A DNA stretch of 64,000 nt, taken from Sphingomonas sp. AP4-R1 (lineage in GTDB: Bacteria; Pseudomonadota; Alphaproteobacteria; Sphingomonadales; Sphingomonadaceae). Of this stretch, positions 1-8,338 are shown piece after piece. Positions within the stretch are counted from its first letter, which is position 1. Each line of letters begins with the position of its first letter. Position numbers and translations under genes: made by a program. The DNA is taken from assembly GCF_013113735.1 (NCBI RefSeq), contig NZ_CP053346.1:3486001-3550000 (forward strand), written 5' to 3'. The notes below the pieces were generated by a model. It was given only the letters and a program-made list of their open reading frames with translations, made no database searches and was not told where the DNA came from.

Positions 1-37
1 ATACCCGACAGGCAAACCGGGCGCCGCACTCGCCCCA

Positions 38-65
38 CCCGCGCGCCTCCCTTGCGGCGCGCGGG
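38..65. terminator. GC-rich hairpin downstream of the minus-strand oxidoreductase gene
   Basis: Perfect 10-bp inverted repeat CCCGCGCGCC / GGCGCGCGGG with an 8-nt loop, lying just past the stop codon of the minus-strand gene that ends at 84. There is no clear T-run, so intrinsic termination is only a possibility. Confidence 0.3.
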
Positions 66-83
66 CATCCCGGTCTGCGGTGG

Positions 84-1550
84 TCAGGCTTTCGTGAGCG
101 GTCTCGGCATCGGCACCTTGCCGTCATGATCCGGCATCCTGGGATAATCGGGCGCGGTGAGGCCCGTGACCAGATCGGCGATCTTCACCGGCTGCCCCGT
201 CTGGAAACAGCGATTGGCGGCCATGCCGATCAGGGCGGAGGCGGCGCCCGCGCGTTCGTCGGCGCGGCGCAGCAGGGGATCGGCGGGCGCGTTCGGATCG
301 AAGATCTCCGCCAGCATCACGGTATCGCCGCCGCCATGGCCGCCGGCACCGGTCGCGGGCGGGATGTCGCGCGGATCGCCCCGCATCGGGATGATCCGCG
401 TCTGGATCTCGTCCCCCATGCTGCTGCCGTTCAGCCCGGAAATGCCGGCCTGCTCGATCACGACATGCTCCAGCCGGCCCTTCGTGCCGTTGAACGCGAT
501 CGTATAGCCCTCCCACGCATTGAAGGCATTCAGGCTGTAGCTCAGCGTGGCGCCGCCCTGATATTTCACGATCACGTTCATCGTGTCCTCGATGCTGATC
601 TCCGGCCGCCACACGCACTGATCGCGGAAATAGCCGTCATATTTCTCGGCATCGAGATACATGGCCTTCAGCGCGGGATCGTCCTTCAGGCTGAAGAAGA
701 AGGTGCAGTCGCCGGTTTCGGGGCAGGTGTGGCAGCGCTCGTGACCGCCGACGAGGCCAAAGCGCTTCGCCATGGCGGGCGTGTAGAAATCGCGTTTGCC
801 CACCGCCTGCACCTCGACCGGCATGTCCGACAGCCACCAATTGACCAGATCGAAATGGTGGCTGGCCTTGTGGATCATCAGCCCGCCCGACATCGCCTTG
901 TTCGAATGCCAGCGCCGGAAATAATCCGCGCCGTGGCTGGTGTTCAGCAGCCAGTGGAAATCGACCGACAGGACATCGCCGATCTCGCCCGACATCAGCA
1001 GCTCCTTCACCTGGCTGCGATAGGGGGCGTAGCGATAATTGTGCGTGATGCGGATGTGGCGGCCGGTGCGCTTCACGGCATCCAGGATGCGCTGCGCTTT
1101 CTCGGGCGTGGTCGTCATCGGCTTTTCGGTGAGGACGTCGCACCCCGCCTCCAGCGCGCGGACGAGATAATCGTCGTGGAACGTGTCCGGCGTGGTGACG
1201 ATGATCACGTCGGGCCGCTGCTCGCGGACCATCTTGTCGAATTCGGTCGCGAGATAGGGCTTGGGGGCGGGGGCGCCGTTCTGCCCGGCCAGCTTGCCGA
1301 CCAGCGCAAGGCGGCCGGGATTGGTGTCGACCGCCGCGACCAGCTCGGCATGCGCCTTGTGCGGCCCCCAGATCGCCTGCTGGTACATGCGATTGCGGCT
1401 GCCGACGCCGACCGACACGTAGCGCTTACGCTTCGCCTGTGCAGCAGCAGCCGGAAGCGCATCGAGCGACGCCACCGCGATGGCGGAGCCGGCGGCGAGG
1501 CCGCCCAGGAGTTCACGCCGCTTGATCGTCGAGCCTTCCAGATCGTTCAT
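84..1550 (-). CDS. Gfo/Idh/MocA family oxidoreductase with Tat signal
   Basis: 488-residue NAD(P)-dependent sugar or sugar-acid oxidoreductase of the Gfo/Idh/MocA family, predicted to be exported folded. A twin-arginine motif (KRRELLGG, residues 10-17) precedes a hydrophobic stretch ending in an Ala-rich cleavage region near residue 37. A Rossmann segment (VSVGVGS, then a DTNP acidic strand end) follows, and the family motif EKP is near residue 141. A Cys cluster (CHTCPETGDC) sits in the C-terminal half; such clusters occur in exported members. The ATG at 1550 is preceded by a strong Shine-Dalgarno (AAAGGAGGAT). The gene diverges from the TBDR at 2072, and a TTGT-N3-ACAG site lies 55 bp upstream, suggesting co-regulation with the pectin genes. 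The substrate is not predictable from sequence; oxidation of a released sugar or uronate is inference from context. Confidence 0.85.
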   Translation of the reverse strand: MNDLEGSTIKRRELLGGLAAGSAIAVASLDALPAAAAQAKRKRYVSVGVGSRNRMYQQAIWGPHKAHAELVAAVDTNPGRLALVGKLAGQNGAPAPKPYLATEFDKMVREQRPDVIIVTTPDTFHDDYLVRALEAGCDVLTEKPMTTTPEKAQRILDAVKRTGRHIRITHNYRYAPYRSQVKELLMSGEIGDVLSVDFHWLLNTSHGADYFRRWHSNKAMSGGLMIHKASHHFDLVNWWLSDMPVEVQAVGKRDFYTPAMAKRFGLVGGHERCHTCPETGDCTFFFSLKDDPALKAMYLDAEKYDGYFRDQCVWRPEISIEDTMNVIVKYQGGATLSYSLNAFNAWEGYTIAFNGTKGRLEHVVIEQAGISGLNGSSMGDEIQTRIIPMRGDPRDIPPATGAGGHGGGDTVMLAEIFDPNAPADPLLRRADERAGAASALIGMAANRCFQTGQPVKIADLVTGLTAPDYPRMPDHDGKVPMPRPLTKA

Positions 1551-1604
1551 CCTATCCTCCTTTGATCATCGTCTTTTTGTTTGCGACCGATCGGTGCGAT
1601 CGGG

Positions 1605-1615
1605 TTGTCAGACAG
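1605..1615. promoter_or_regulatory. Putative FadR/GntR-type operator, imperfect copy
   Basis: TTGT-CAG-ACAG, matching seven of eight fixed positions of TTGT-N3-ACAA, 55 bp upstream of the oxidoreductase start at 1550. The FadR subfamily of GntR regulators is known to favour TNGTNNNACNA sites. Assignment rests on similarity to the sites at 1937 and 6813. Confidence 0.35.
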
Positions 1616-1936
1616 CGCATGTTCCGCGCGCCCAGGGCCGAACGGGGATGTCGGCCCGACCTCGTCTTCGGCCGGCGGGACTGCACCGCACCATGATTCG
1701 CGCCGTGCCGCCAGCTGACGAACCTACCTATTCGAGTAACCTGCAACACCACAAAATTACACGGAAAATCTACTCGGAAAAATTATGTTACAAAGGCCAT
1801 TGCGGGCGCAGACGAGCATGCGAATTCCGCCCCGAATAGATCTGATCGCACCTGCAATAAATGTGCGGAATCGCCTCCGGACTGGATATCCGACATTAGG
1901 TCAGAAGATCTGACGCAAGACAGGCCTGTGCATAAC

Positions 1937-1947
1937 TTGTGATACAA
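1937..1947. promoter_or_regulatory. Putative FadR/GntR-type operator (TTGT-GAT-ACAA)
   Basis: Perfect TTGT-N3-ACAA palindrome 125 bp upstream of the TBDR start at 2072. The same pattern recurs at 6813 between the GH105 and GH28 genes. GntR regulators of the FCD/FadR class (UxuR, ExuR and relatives) commonly control hexuronate genes and bind TNGTNNNACNA. No such regulator is encoded in the window. Confidence 0.5.
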
Positions 1948-2071
1948 CTACTTTACAATCGCCCGGCCGATGATATTCCCGGCGACAAGGGCCGAAGAGC
2001 CCAGACATGAAGGGGGGCTGAAGAAAACTGCCGTCGTGGGCAGGGCTCTCCCGTGCAAAATGGAGAGAGAC

Positions 2072-5000
2072 ATGACCAAGCGACCGCATCGCACCACCGC
2101 ATCCCTGTTCGGAGCCGCCTCGGGCGCGGCCCTCGTGCTGGCGATGACCGCGGCTCCCGCCATCGCCCAGACCCGCCCCGCTCCGAAGCCTGCGGATCAG
2201 ACCGCGTCGGGCACCCCCGACACGGATACGGCGGCGGACAATCCCACGCCGAACGCGCCCGGCACGATGGAGGATATCGTCGTCACGGGCTTTCGCGCCT
2301 CGCTGAACAGCGCGATCAACCTCAAGCGCAACGAGACCGCCGCGATCGACAGCATCGTGGCCGAGGATATCGGCAAGTTCCCGGACGCCAATCTCGCGGA
2401 ATCGATGCAGCGTATTCCGGGTGTGGCGCTGTCGCGCGGTGACGGCGGCGAGGGCAAGAACATCTCGGTGCGCGGTCTCGGCGCGGCCTTCACGCGCGTC
2501 CGCATCAACGGGATGGAGGGCACGTCCCAGACGGGCGCATCCGATATCTACGGCGCCGGCAATTCGGGCCGCAGCTTCGACTTCAACGCCTTCCCGACCG
2601 AAATCTTCTCGTCGCTTGCCGTCCGCAAGACGCCGTCGGCCGACGTGGAGGAGGGCTCGCTCGGCGCGACCGTCGATCTGCGCGCGCCGCACCCGATGGA
2701 TTTCCACACCGACTTCGTCGCGACCGCGACGGCCAAGGGCATCTACAATCAGGTGAGCAAGAGCGCCGATCCGCGCATCTCGGCGCTCGTCTCCAAGAAA
2801 TTCCTGGATGGCACGCTCGGCATCCTCGGCTCGTTCGCCTACAGCAAGCGCCACCTGCGCGAGGTGGGCTATTCGGCGGTGAACATCCTGCCGGCCTATA
2901 TCGACGGCGGCTTCTGCTCGCCGGTCGGCTATGCGCCGCAGAACCCGGCCAACAATGCGGCGCGCGGCACCACCGCCACGGCCTGCAGCACCAATAATCC
3001 GCGCACCAGCACGGTGGCGGCCTACAATACGATCCAGAATCTGCGCGGCATCACCAACCAGCCCGGCGGCGGCGCCTTCTTCCCGCGTATCCCGCGCTAC
3101 GTGAATTCGGAGCAGGATGCGGAGCGCATCGGCGGATCGCTGACGTTGCAGTGGAAGCCGGACGACAATACCGACATCTCGCTCGACGGCCTCTATTCGC
3201 GCTTCGACGTGGAGCGGCGCGACAATTATATCGGCGCCATCTCGTTCGGCCGTACCGCCACCAACGGCGGCAAGCCGATGACGTCCGTGCGCGACATCCA
3301 GTTCAACCAGAACGGATCGCTCATGTACGGCCTGTTCGACGGGGTCGATGTCCGTTCCGAGGGCCTCGTCGACAAGTTCATCTCGACGTTCAAGCAGGGC
3401 AATCTGAACTTCGAGCATCGCTTCTCGGACAAGCTGAAGATCAGCGGCATCGCCGGTTATTCGCATTCGCGCTTCTACAGCCCGCTGCGTCTGCAGACCT
3501 TCATGGACATCATCAACGTCAACAATTTCTCGATCGATTTCCGACAGAATAACAAGATTCCGACGATCGGCTTCGGCGTCGATGTCGCGAACCCGGCCAA
3601 TTTCAGCTACGCGCCGAGCCCGGACAACAATTTCACCGTGCTGGGCGGCTTCAGCACGGCCGGCCGGCCGCTGCGGCAGGACACCAAGAACAAGACGTTC
3701 GAGGGCAATGTCGAATGGAATCTGGTCGAGCATATGGCATTCAAAGCCGGTGGCCAGTTCCGCGAGAGCAATTTCCAGATCCGCGGCCAGAATCTGATCC
3801 CGAGCCAGGTGCCCGTGCAGGCGCTGTCGGCGGGCACGACGCTCGCCAGCATCACCCGGCAGATCAACAATTTCGGCAGCCTGCTGGGTGACGGCTCGCC
3901 CGCCTCGTTCTCGGCGATCGATCCGGCGAAGTGGCGCCAGGCGGTGGGCTTCGACAATTTCCAATATTGCGGCATCGAATGCGGCGCGGCGCGCTCCGGC
4001 GTGCGCGAACGCGTCACCAGCGGTTACCTGATGACGACGTTCAACACGGAGGACATGCTGCCCATCCCGATCCGGGGCGATGTCGGCATCCGCTATGTCC
4101 ACACGCAGCAGGATTCGTTCGGCTACATTCCGGTCGCGGCGGCGGCGGGCGCGCAATATCCCACGGTCGGTCAGCGCGGCGACGTCAACCGATCCTATAC
4201 CGACTGGCTGCCGTCGGTGAACCTGGTCGCGGAGCTCACGTCCAAGCTGCAGGCGCGTTTCTCGGCGGCGAGCGTGATGTCGCGCGCCGAACTCGGCCTG
4301 CTGACGCCCACCTCCGGCGTCACGGTCGCGACGCGCACGGGCACCGTCAACAATCCCTTCCTCGATCCCATCCGCGCGGATACCTATGACGCCGCGCTGG
4401 AATGGTATTTCGCGCCGGGATCGCTGCTGTCGGTCGCCTACTTCCACAAGAAAATCCAGTCCTACATCCAGCAGATCTCCAGCCAGGTTCCCTATAGCTC
4501 GCTGGGTCTGCCGGATGCGCTGCTGGCGGGGACGCCCTCGACCCCGGCCGATCTCTTCACGGTCAACCGCTCGACCAACACGCCGGGCGGCCCGCTCAAC
4601 GGCGTCGAGGTCAATGCGCAGTTCCCGCTGACCTTCCTGCCGGGCATCCTGAAGAATCTCGGCGTGCTGGGCAGCTACACCTACGTCAAATCGAAGATCA
4701 ATTATGTATTGGCCAGCTCGAACGGCGTGCCGACCCAGACATCGACCGACGATCTGATCGATCTGTCCAAGAATGCGGCGAGCGGGACGATCTATTACGA
4801 GGACAAGCGCTTCAGCATCCGCTCCACCGCCAGCTATCGCAGCAGCTTCAACCGCGGCATTCCGTCCGGCGCGAATGACAGCGACGTGCGTGCCAATGCC
4901 AGCACGCTCTATGTCGATGCCTCGGCCTCGTACAATCTGACGGAGAATATCAAGCTGATCGTCGAGGCGCAGAACCTGACGGACGAGCGCAACACGCTGT

Positions 5001-5083
5001 ATATCGACAGCGTCCGCAAGGACACGTTGTTCCAGACGCGGCAGGGCCGGACCTTCACGATCGGCGCCACGGCGAAGTTCTGA
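2072..5083 (+). CDS. TonB-dependent receptor, probable pectic oligosaccharide importer
   Basis: 1003-residue outer-membrane receptor that would import oligosaccharides using TonB energy. A signal peptide (residues 1-33, ending PAIAQ) is followed by a TonB-box-like segment EDIVVTGF near residue 67. The plug domain has the FPDANLAESMQRIPGVAL signature of Xanthomonas/Caulobacter-type TBDRs, and the barrel ends in a terminal Phe (ATAKF). The ATG at 2072 is chosen over an upstream frame extension to 1970 because GGAGAG at 2062-2067 precedes it and a normal signal peptide begins there. A GntR-like operator lies 125 bp upstream and a bidirectional terminator follows at 5272. It lacks the STN domain of the neighbouring receptor, so it is a transporter rather than a transducer. 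Substrate is inferred from the surrounding pectinase genes. Confidence 0.93.
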   Translation: MTKRPHRTTASLFGAASGAALVLAMTAAPAIAQTRPAPKPADQTASGTPDTDTAADNPTPNAPGTMEDIVVTGFRASLNSAINLKRNETAAIDSIVAEDIGKFPDANLAESMQRIPGVALSRGDGGEGKNISVRGLGAAFTRVRINGMEGTSQTGASDIYGAGNSGRSFDFNAFPTEIFSSLAVRKTPSADVEEGSLGATVDLRAPHPMDFHTDFVATATAKGIYNQVSKSADPRISALVSKKFLDGTLGILGSFAYSKRHLREVGYSAVNILPAYIDGGFCSPVGYAPQNPANNAARGTTATACSTNNPRTSTVAAYNTIQNLRGITNQPGGGAFFPRIPRYVNSEQDAERIGGSLTLQWKPDDNTDISLDGLYSRFDVERRDNYIGAISFGRTATNGGKPMTSVRDIQFNQNGSLMYGLFDGVDVRSEGLVDKFISTFKQGNLNFEHRFSDKLKISGIAGYSHSRFYSPLRLQTFMDIINVNNFSIDFRQNNKIPTIGFGVDVANPANFSYAPSPDNNFTVLGGFSTAGRPLRQDTKNKTFEGNVEWNLVEHMAFKAGGQFRESNFQIRGQNLIPSQVPVQALSAGTTLASITRQINNFGSLLGDGSPASFSAIDPAKWRQAVGFDNFQYCGIECGAARSGVRERVTSGYLMTTFNTEDMLPIPIRGDVGIRYVHTQQDSFGYIPVAAAAGAQYPTVGQRGDVNRSYTDWLPSVNLVAELTSKLQARFSAASVMSRAELGLLTPTSGVTVATRTGTVNNPFLDPIRADTYDAALEWYFAPGSLLSVAYFHKKIQSYIQQISSQVPYSSLGLPDALLAGTPSTPADLFTVNRSTNTPGGPLNGVEVNAQFPLTFLPGILKNLGVLGSYTYVKSKINYVLASSNGVPTQTSTDDLIDLSKNAASGTIYYEDKRFSIRSTASYRSSFNRGIPSGANDSDVRANASTLYVDASASYNLTENIKLIVEAQNLTDERNTLYIDSVRKDTLFQTRQGRTFTIGATAKF

Positions 5084-5092
5084 AGGGGCTAG

Positions 5093-5262
5093 TATCCTTC
5101 CCCGCCAGGGGAGGTGTCAGGCGTCAGCCTGACGGAGGGGGAGGAAGCGGAACGGTCGCGGACCTCCCCCTCCGTCGCCACAGTGTCGGGTCGCCCATGC
5201 CCCCGGCATGGGCTTGGATTGCCGGGGGCAATCCAAGCCGACACTCCTTGGCGGGGGGAGGA
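5093..5262. repeat. Composite dispersed palindrome: one element nested in another
   Basis: The outer element starts with CCCCGCCAGGGGAGGTGTC, continues through CCTGACGGAGGGGGAGG and CCTCCCCCTCCGTCGCC, and ends GGCGGGGGGAGG. It is the same family as the copies at 32866 and 37186. Inside its right half sits a second palindrome (about 5183-5245) bounded by TGTCGG and CCGACA, with arms GCCCATGCC/GGCATGGGC and TTGGATTGCC/GGCAATCCAA. The terminator at 5272 follows. Confidence 0.8.
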
Positions 5263-5271
5263 TGAAACCAA

Positions 5272-5304
5272 AAAGGGGCGCCGGTGATGAGCCGGCGCCC
5301 CTTT
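5272..5304. terminator. Bidirectional intrinsic terminator
   Basis: Perfect 13-bp stem AAAGGGGCGCCGG / CCGGCGCCCCTTT with a 7-nt loop TGATGAG, flanked by A-run and T-run. It lies between the convergent TBDR (ends 5083) and GH105 gene (ends 5327). Confidence 0.85.
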
Positions 5305-5326
5305 GTATCGAGGATGTGTGCGCGCT

Positions 5327-6709
5327 TCAGGATGCGCTCTCGCCGAAGATCAGCCCCTGGCCGTTGCCGCCCTCCATCGGGCCGCCCTTGCGCAGCATCG
5401 CGATCACCTCGGCGCCCGCCAGCAGGACCGGACCATAGCCGTGGGCCGCGCGGACGTGTCGGGGGCGGAAATAATAGAAAGCGGGATCGAAGGCGACGCC
5501 GGTGCCGACGCAGACATCCTCCACTTCGCCCGCCTGCGACACCTTGGTCGATACACCGTTCCACGCGAGCATCGCGACGGGCGCGTAGGCGCGCCGGTCG
5601 ATCCAGCCGCGATTGACCGCACGGGCGATGGCGTAGGCATACATGGCGCTGGCCGACGTCTCGAGATAGCTGTCGGGCCGATCGAGCAGCTGATGCCACA
5701 GGCCGGTGCCGGACTGGACCTTGGCGAGCCCGGCCACATGCGCGCGCAACTGCTTCAGGATGGCGCCGCGCTGCGGATGATCGGCGGGCAGCACTTCCAA
5801 CAACTCGACCATCGCCATCACGGCCCAGCCGTTGGCGCGACCCCAGTGGAAGGCGGGATGCGGGTCCATGCCCTCGGCCCAGGCGTGCATGTAGAGGCCC
5901 TTCTCGGGCACGAACATGCGCTGCGAGAATTGCAGGACCTGACGGACGGCATCGTCATAATAGGCCCGGTCGCCGGTCAGCGCGCCCATCTGCGCGAGGC
6001 CGGGCACGCTCATATAGACGTCGTCGAGCCACAAGGTGACGGGCAAGGGACGTTCGCGCGCCAGCGTGCCGTCCTTCATGCGGAACTGTCGCTTGGCCAT
6101 CCAGTCGAGATAGACGTCGATCTGCGGGCGGATATTAGCGTCGGCCAGCCCCGCGCGCTGGCCCTTGATCAAAGCGGCGGACATCGCCCCGGAATCGTCG
6201 AGCCGCTCGGGCGCCAGCATGTTTCGGACGGGCGTGGACTTGGGCTCCGTGCCGAGCTTGCGATAGCGGGCGGCGACGTCCGCCACGAAGTTCATCCGAT
6301 CGGCCGCGTAGCGCGTATAGCGTTTGTCGTTGGTCACGTCGCCGGCGAGCATCGCCCCCGCATAGGTGACGCCCCATTCGTAGCTGGTGAGCAGGAAGCC
6401 GGGCTTGAACTTGCTCTGCGCGGTGATGCTGGCGAGCGGCACGTCGCGGCCGGCGGCGTCGACCATGCCCACGGGCGTCTCGCGATCGATATAGCCGAGC
6501 ACGCGATCCATCACCGCCTTGATCGCCTGCTCGGACGGGCGGAGATAGGGCATCGGATAAGCTGGCGCGAGGCGGGTGGCGCCGTCGATCGCGACGTTCA
6601 CCGGCGCCCGGCTCATCGGTGGTGCGGAGGCCATCTGCGCCTGCGCGCCGCCCGCCAGCAGAGCGCATGCGGCCGCAAACGGGGCCGCCTCGAGGATCGT
6701 CCTGTGCAT
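5327..6709 (-). CDS. GH105 unsaturated rhamnogalacturonyl/galacturonyl hydrolase
   Basis: 460-residue glycoside hydrolase of family 105 (YteR/YesR type), which removes the 4,5-unsaturated uronic acid left by pectate or rhamnogalacturonan lyases. Family segments seen in order are LDDSGAMSAAL, LWLDDVYMSVP (with the conserved Asp pair), FHWGRANGWAVMAM and LWHQLLDRPDSYLETSAS, as expected for an (alpha/alpha)6 barrel. A signal peptide (MHRTILEAAPFAAACALL, cleavage after AQA) predicts a periplasmic enzyme. The ATG at 6709 is preceded by AAGGAGAGG; an upstream extension to 6823 would run through the operator region and lacks a ribosome binding site. It diverges from the GH28 gene at 6862 and shares its two operator-like sites. 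Confidence 0.92.
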   Translation of the reverse strand: MHRTILEAAPFAAACALLAGGAQAQMASAPPMSRAPVNVAIDGATRLAPAYPMPYLRPSEQAIKAVMDRVLGYIDRETPVGMVDAAGRDVPLASITAQSKFKPGFLLTSYEWGVTYAGAMLAGDVTNDKRYTRYAADRMNFVADVAARYRKLGTEPKSTPVRNMLAPERLDDSGAMSAALIKGQRAGLADANIRPQIDVYLDWMAKRQFRMKDGTLARERPLPVTLWLDDVYMSVPGLAQMGALTGDRAYYDDAVRQVLQFSQRMFVPEKGLYMHAWAEGMDPHPAFHWGRANGWAVMAMVELLEVLPADHPQRGAILKQLRAHVAGLAKVQSGTGLWHQLLDRPDSYLETSASAMYAYAIARAVNRGWIDRRAYAPVAMLAWNGVSTKVSQAGEVEDVCVGTGVAFDPAFYYFRPRHVRAAHGYGPVLLAGAEVIAMLRKGGPMEGGNGQGLIFGESAS

Positions 6710-6755
6710 CGCCTCTCCTTTCGCCGGCCCGCCCTGTGGCAGTGCCGAATCCGTT

Positions 6756-6766
6756 TTATCGTACAA
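6756..6766. promoter_or_regulatory. Putative FadR/GntR-type operator, imperfect copy
   Basis: TTAT-CGT-ACAA, seven of eight fixed positions of TTGT-N3-ACAA, 47 bp upstream of the GH105 start and in the same intergenic region as the perfect copy at 6813. Confidence 0.35.
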
Positions 6767-6812
6767 CATCAAGCCTCGTCGCGGCGTGACTTGCAACCCA
6801 TGCCGTGCAACA

Positions 6813-6823
6813 TTGTATGACAA
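6813..6823. promoter_or_regulatory. Putative FadR/GntR-type operator (TTGT-ATG-ACAA)
   Basis: Perfect TTGT-N3-ACAA palindrome in the divergent GH105/GH28 intergenic region, 39 bp before the GH28 start. It is the same pattern as at 1937 in front of the TBDR, linking these promoters into one probable pectin or hexuronate regulon. Confidence 0.5.
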
Positions 6824-6861
6824 GTATGAAGCCCTGCGTGTGACAGCGGCGAAGGAGCAGG

Positions 6862-8256
6862 ATGATGGTGGGGATGCTCGATCGTCGAACCGTGCTGGCG
6901 GTGGGTGCGCTGCTCGCCACCGGCCTCAAGGCGCGGCCGAAGGCGGGTGATGGCTGGGAGCGCGCCGCCGGGATCGTCGCCCGCGTGCGCCCGCCCGTCT
7001 TCCCCAAGCGTGACGTCGATATCCGCGCCTATGGCGCGCAGGCGGGCGGGCGCGTTCTTTGCACGCGGGCCTTCGCCGATGCGATCGCGGCCTGCGTCGC
7101 GGCGGGTGGTGGGCGCGTGATCGTGCCGGACGGCCGCTGGCTGACGGGCGCGATCCGCCTGCAATCGAATGTCGAGCTGCATCTGGAGGAGGGCGCGGTG
7201 CTGCTCTTCTCGACCGACCCCGCGCTCTATCCGATCGTGGCGACGCGCTTCGAGGGCGTCGAGCTGATGAACTATTCGCCGCTCATCTATGCCAGCGACG
7301 TGCGCAATGTCGCGGTGACCGGGCGCGGCACGATCGACGGGCAGGGGGCGGCTTGGTGGTCGTGGAGCGGCAGTGCCCGCCACGGCTGGCGCGAGGGCCT
7401 GCCGAACCAGCGTACGGCCCGGATCCGGCTGTTCGAAATGGCCGAGAAAGGTGTTCCAGTGGCGGAGCGCCGCTTCGGCGAAGGCAGCTATCTGCGGCCT
7501 AACCTGATCCAGTTCCAGCGCTGCGACACCGTTTTGATCGAGGGCGTCACGCTGCGCGATTCTCCCTGCTGGAACGTGCATCCGGTCGCGAGCCGCAATG
7601 TCACGTTGCGCGGCGTGACGGTCAGCGGCCTCGGCCCGAACAATGACGGCTGCGATCCGGAATCGGTCGACGGGATGGTGATCGAGGATTGCACGTTCGA
7701 CACCGGCGACGATTGCATCGCGATCAAGTCCGGCCGGAACGCCGATGGCCGCCGCCTCGCTTTGCCCTCGCACGACATCGTGATCCGCCGCTGCACGATG
7801 AAGGCGGGCCATGGCGGGGTGGTGATCGGCAGCGAAGTCTCCGGCGGTGTCGAGAATGTGTTCGCCGAGCAATGCACGATGAGCAGCCCGGATCTCTGGT
7901 ATGCGCTGCGCTTCAAATCCAATGCGGTGCGCGGCGGGCGAATCGCGCATGTCCGGGCGCGCGACATCACGGTGGGGCAGGTCGGCAAGGCGGCGATCAC
8001 CTGTGATTTTCAGTATGAGGAAGGCAGGAACGGGCCGTTCACGCCCGAACTCGACGATATCGTGGTCGAGCGGCTGAAGGTCGCGGATGCGATCCGCGTG
8101 CTGGATTGCCAGGGCCTGCCGAAGGCTCCCGTCGGCCGCATGACCCTCCGCGATTGCCGCTTCGATGGCGTGCGCGAGCCTAGCATCGTCGAGCGGATCA
8201 CGGCGCTGCGGCTGGACGGCGTGACCGTCAACGGACGCCCCGTCGCGAAACTGTGA
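6862..8256 (+). CDS. GH28 polygalacturonase family glycoside hydrolase
   Basis: 464-residue family 28 glycoside hydrolase (right-handed beta-helix) hydrolysing galacturonosyl linkages of pectin or oligogalacturonides. The four family motifs are present: NNDGCDPES (NTD motif), DTGDDCIAIKSG (DD motif), AGHGGVVIGSE (GHG motif) and LRFKS (RIK motif). The N-terminus MLDRRTVLAVGALLATGLKA resembles an export signal. ATGs at 6862, 6865 and 6874 are all possible; GAAGGAG just upstream suits the first two. It is divergent from the GH105 gene and stands immediately before the sigma/anti-sigma/TBDR block. Exo or endo action cannot be told from sequence. Confidence 0.93.
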   Translation: MMVGMLDRRTVLAVGALLATGLKARPKAGDGWERAAGIVARVRPPVFPKRDVDIRAYGAQAGGRVLCTRAFADAIAACVAAGGGRVIVPDGRWLTGAIRLQSNVELHLEEGAVLLFSTDPALYPIVATRFEGVELMNYSPLIYASDVRNVAVTGRGTIDGQGAAWWSWSGSARHGWREGLPNQRTARIRLFEMAEKGVPVAERRFGEGSYLRPNLIQFQRCDTVLIEGVTLRDSPCWNVHPVASRNVTLRGVTVSGLGPNNDGCDPESVDGMVIEDCTFDTGDDCIAIKSGRNADGRRLALPSHDIVIRRCTMKAGHGGVVIGSEVSGGVENVFAEQCTMSSPDLWYALRFKSNAVRGGRIAHVRARDITVGQVGKAAITCDFQYEEGRNGPFTPELDDIVVERLKVADAIRVLDCQGLPKAPVGRMTLRDCRFDGVREPSIVERITALRLDGVTVNGRPVAKL

Positions 8257-8309
8257 CGGCCCCCATCTTCGGGCGCCACCTGCCGCCCGCATAAAAATCA
8301 TTCCGCGCG

Positions 8310-8338
8310 TGACGGAAAATGCGCGCCGGACACTCTTC
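8310..8338 (+). promoter_or_regulatory. Putative ECF sigma-factor promoter (autoregulation of the sigma gene)
   Basis: TGACGGAAA (8310-8318), exactly 12 nt, then CACTCTTC (8331-8338). The same two blocks with the same spacing occur at 9862-9890 before the STN receptor. A GGAA-containing -35 is typical of ECF promoters. This implies that the sigma factor encoded immediately downstream transcribes itself and its receptor. Confidence 0.65.

Larger units (their letters stand above)
1551..2071. other. Divergent intergenic regulatory region
   Basis: 521 bp between the minus-strand oxidoreductase and the plus-strand TBDR. It is clearly more AT-rich than its surroundings, especially 1730-1960, as expected for a divergent promoter region. 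Two copies of a TTGT-N3-ACAA-like palindrome lie here (1605 and 1937). No small coding frame with a convincing ribosome binding site was seen. Confidence 0.6.

Noticed and set aside
1756..1790. Possible third ECF promoter (ACACGGAAAATCTACTC) before the first TBDR
   Set aside because: The GGAAA block is present, but the second block and the 12-nt spacing do not match the two confirmed copies.
1901..4447. 848-codon open frame antisense to the first TBDR
   Set aside because: High-GC codon bias opens the opposite frame. The product is low-complexity (rich in Arg, Ala, Asp), lacks domains, and the TBDR on the other strand has full family motifs.
5093..5262. CRISPR-like or tandem repeat
   Set aside because: The repeats are inverted and scattered singly between genes, not regularly spaced direct repeats with unique spacers; no cas genes occur.
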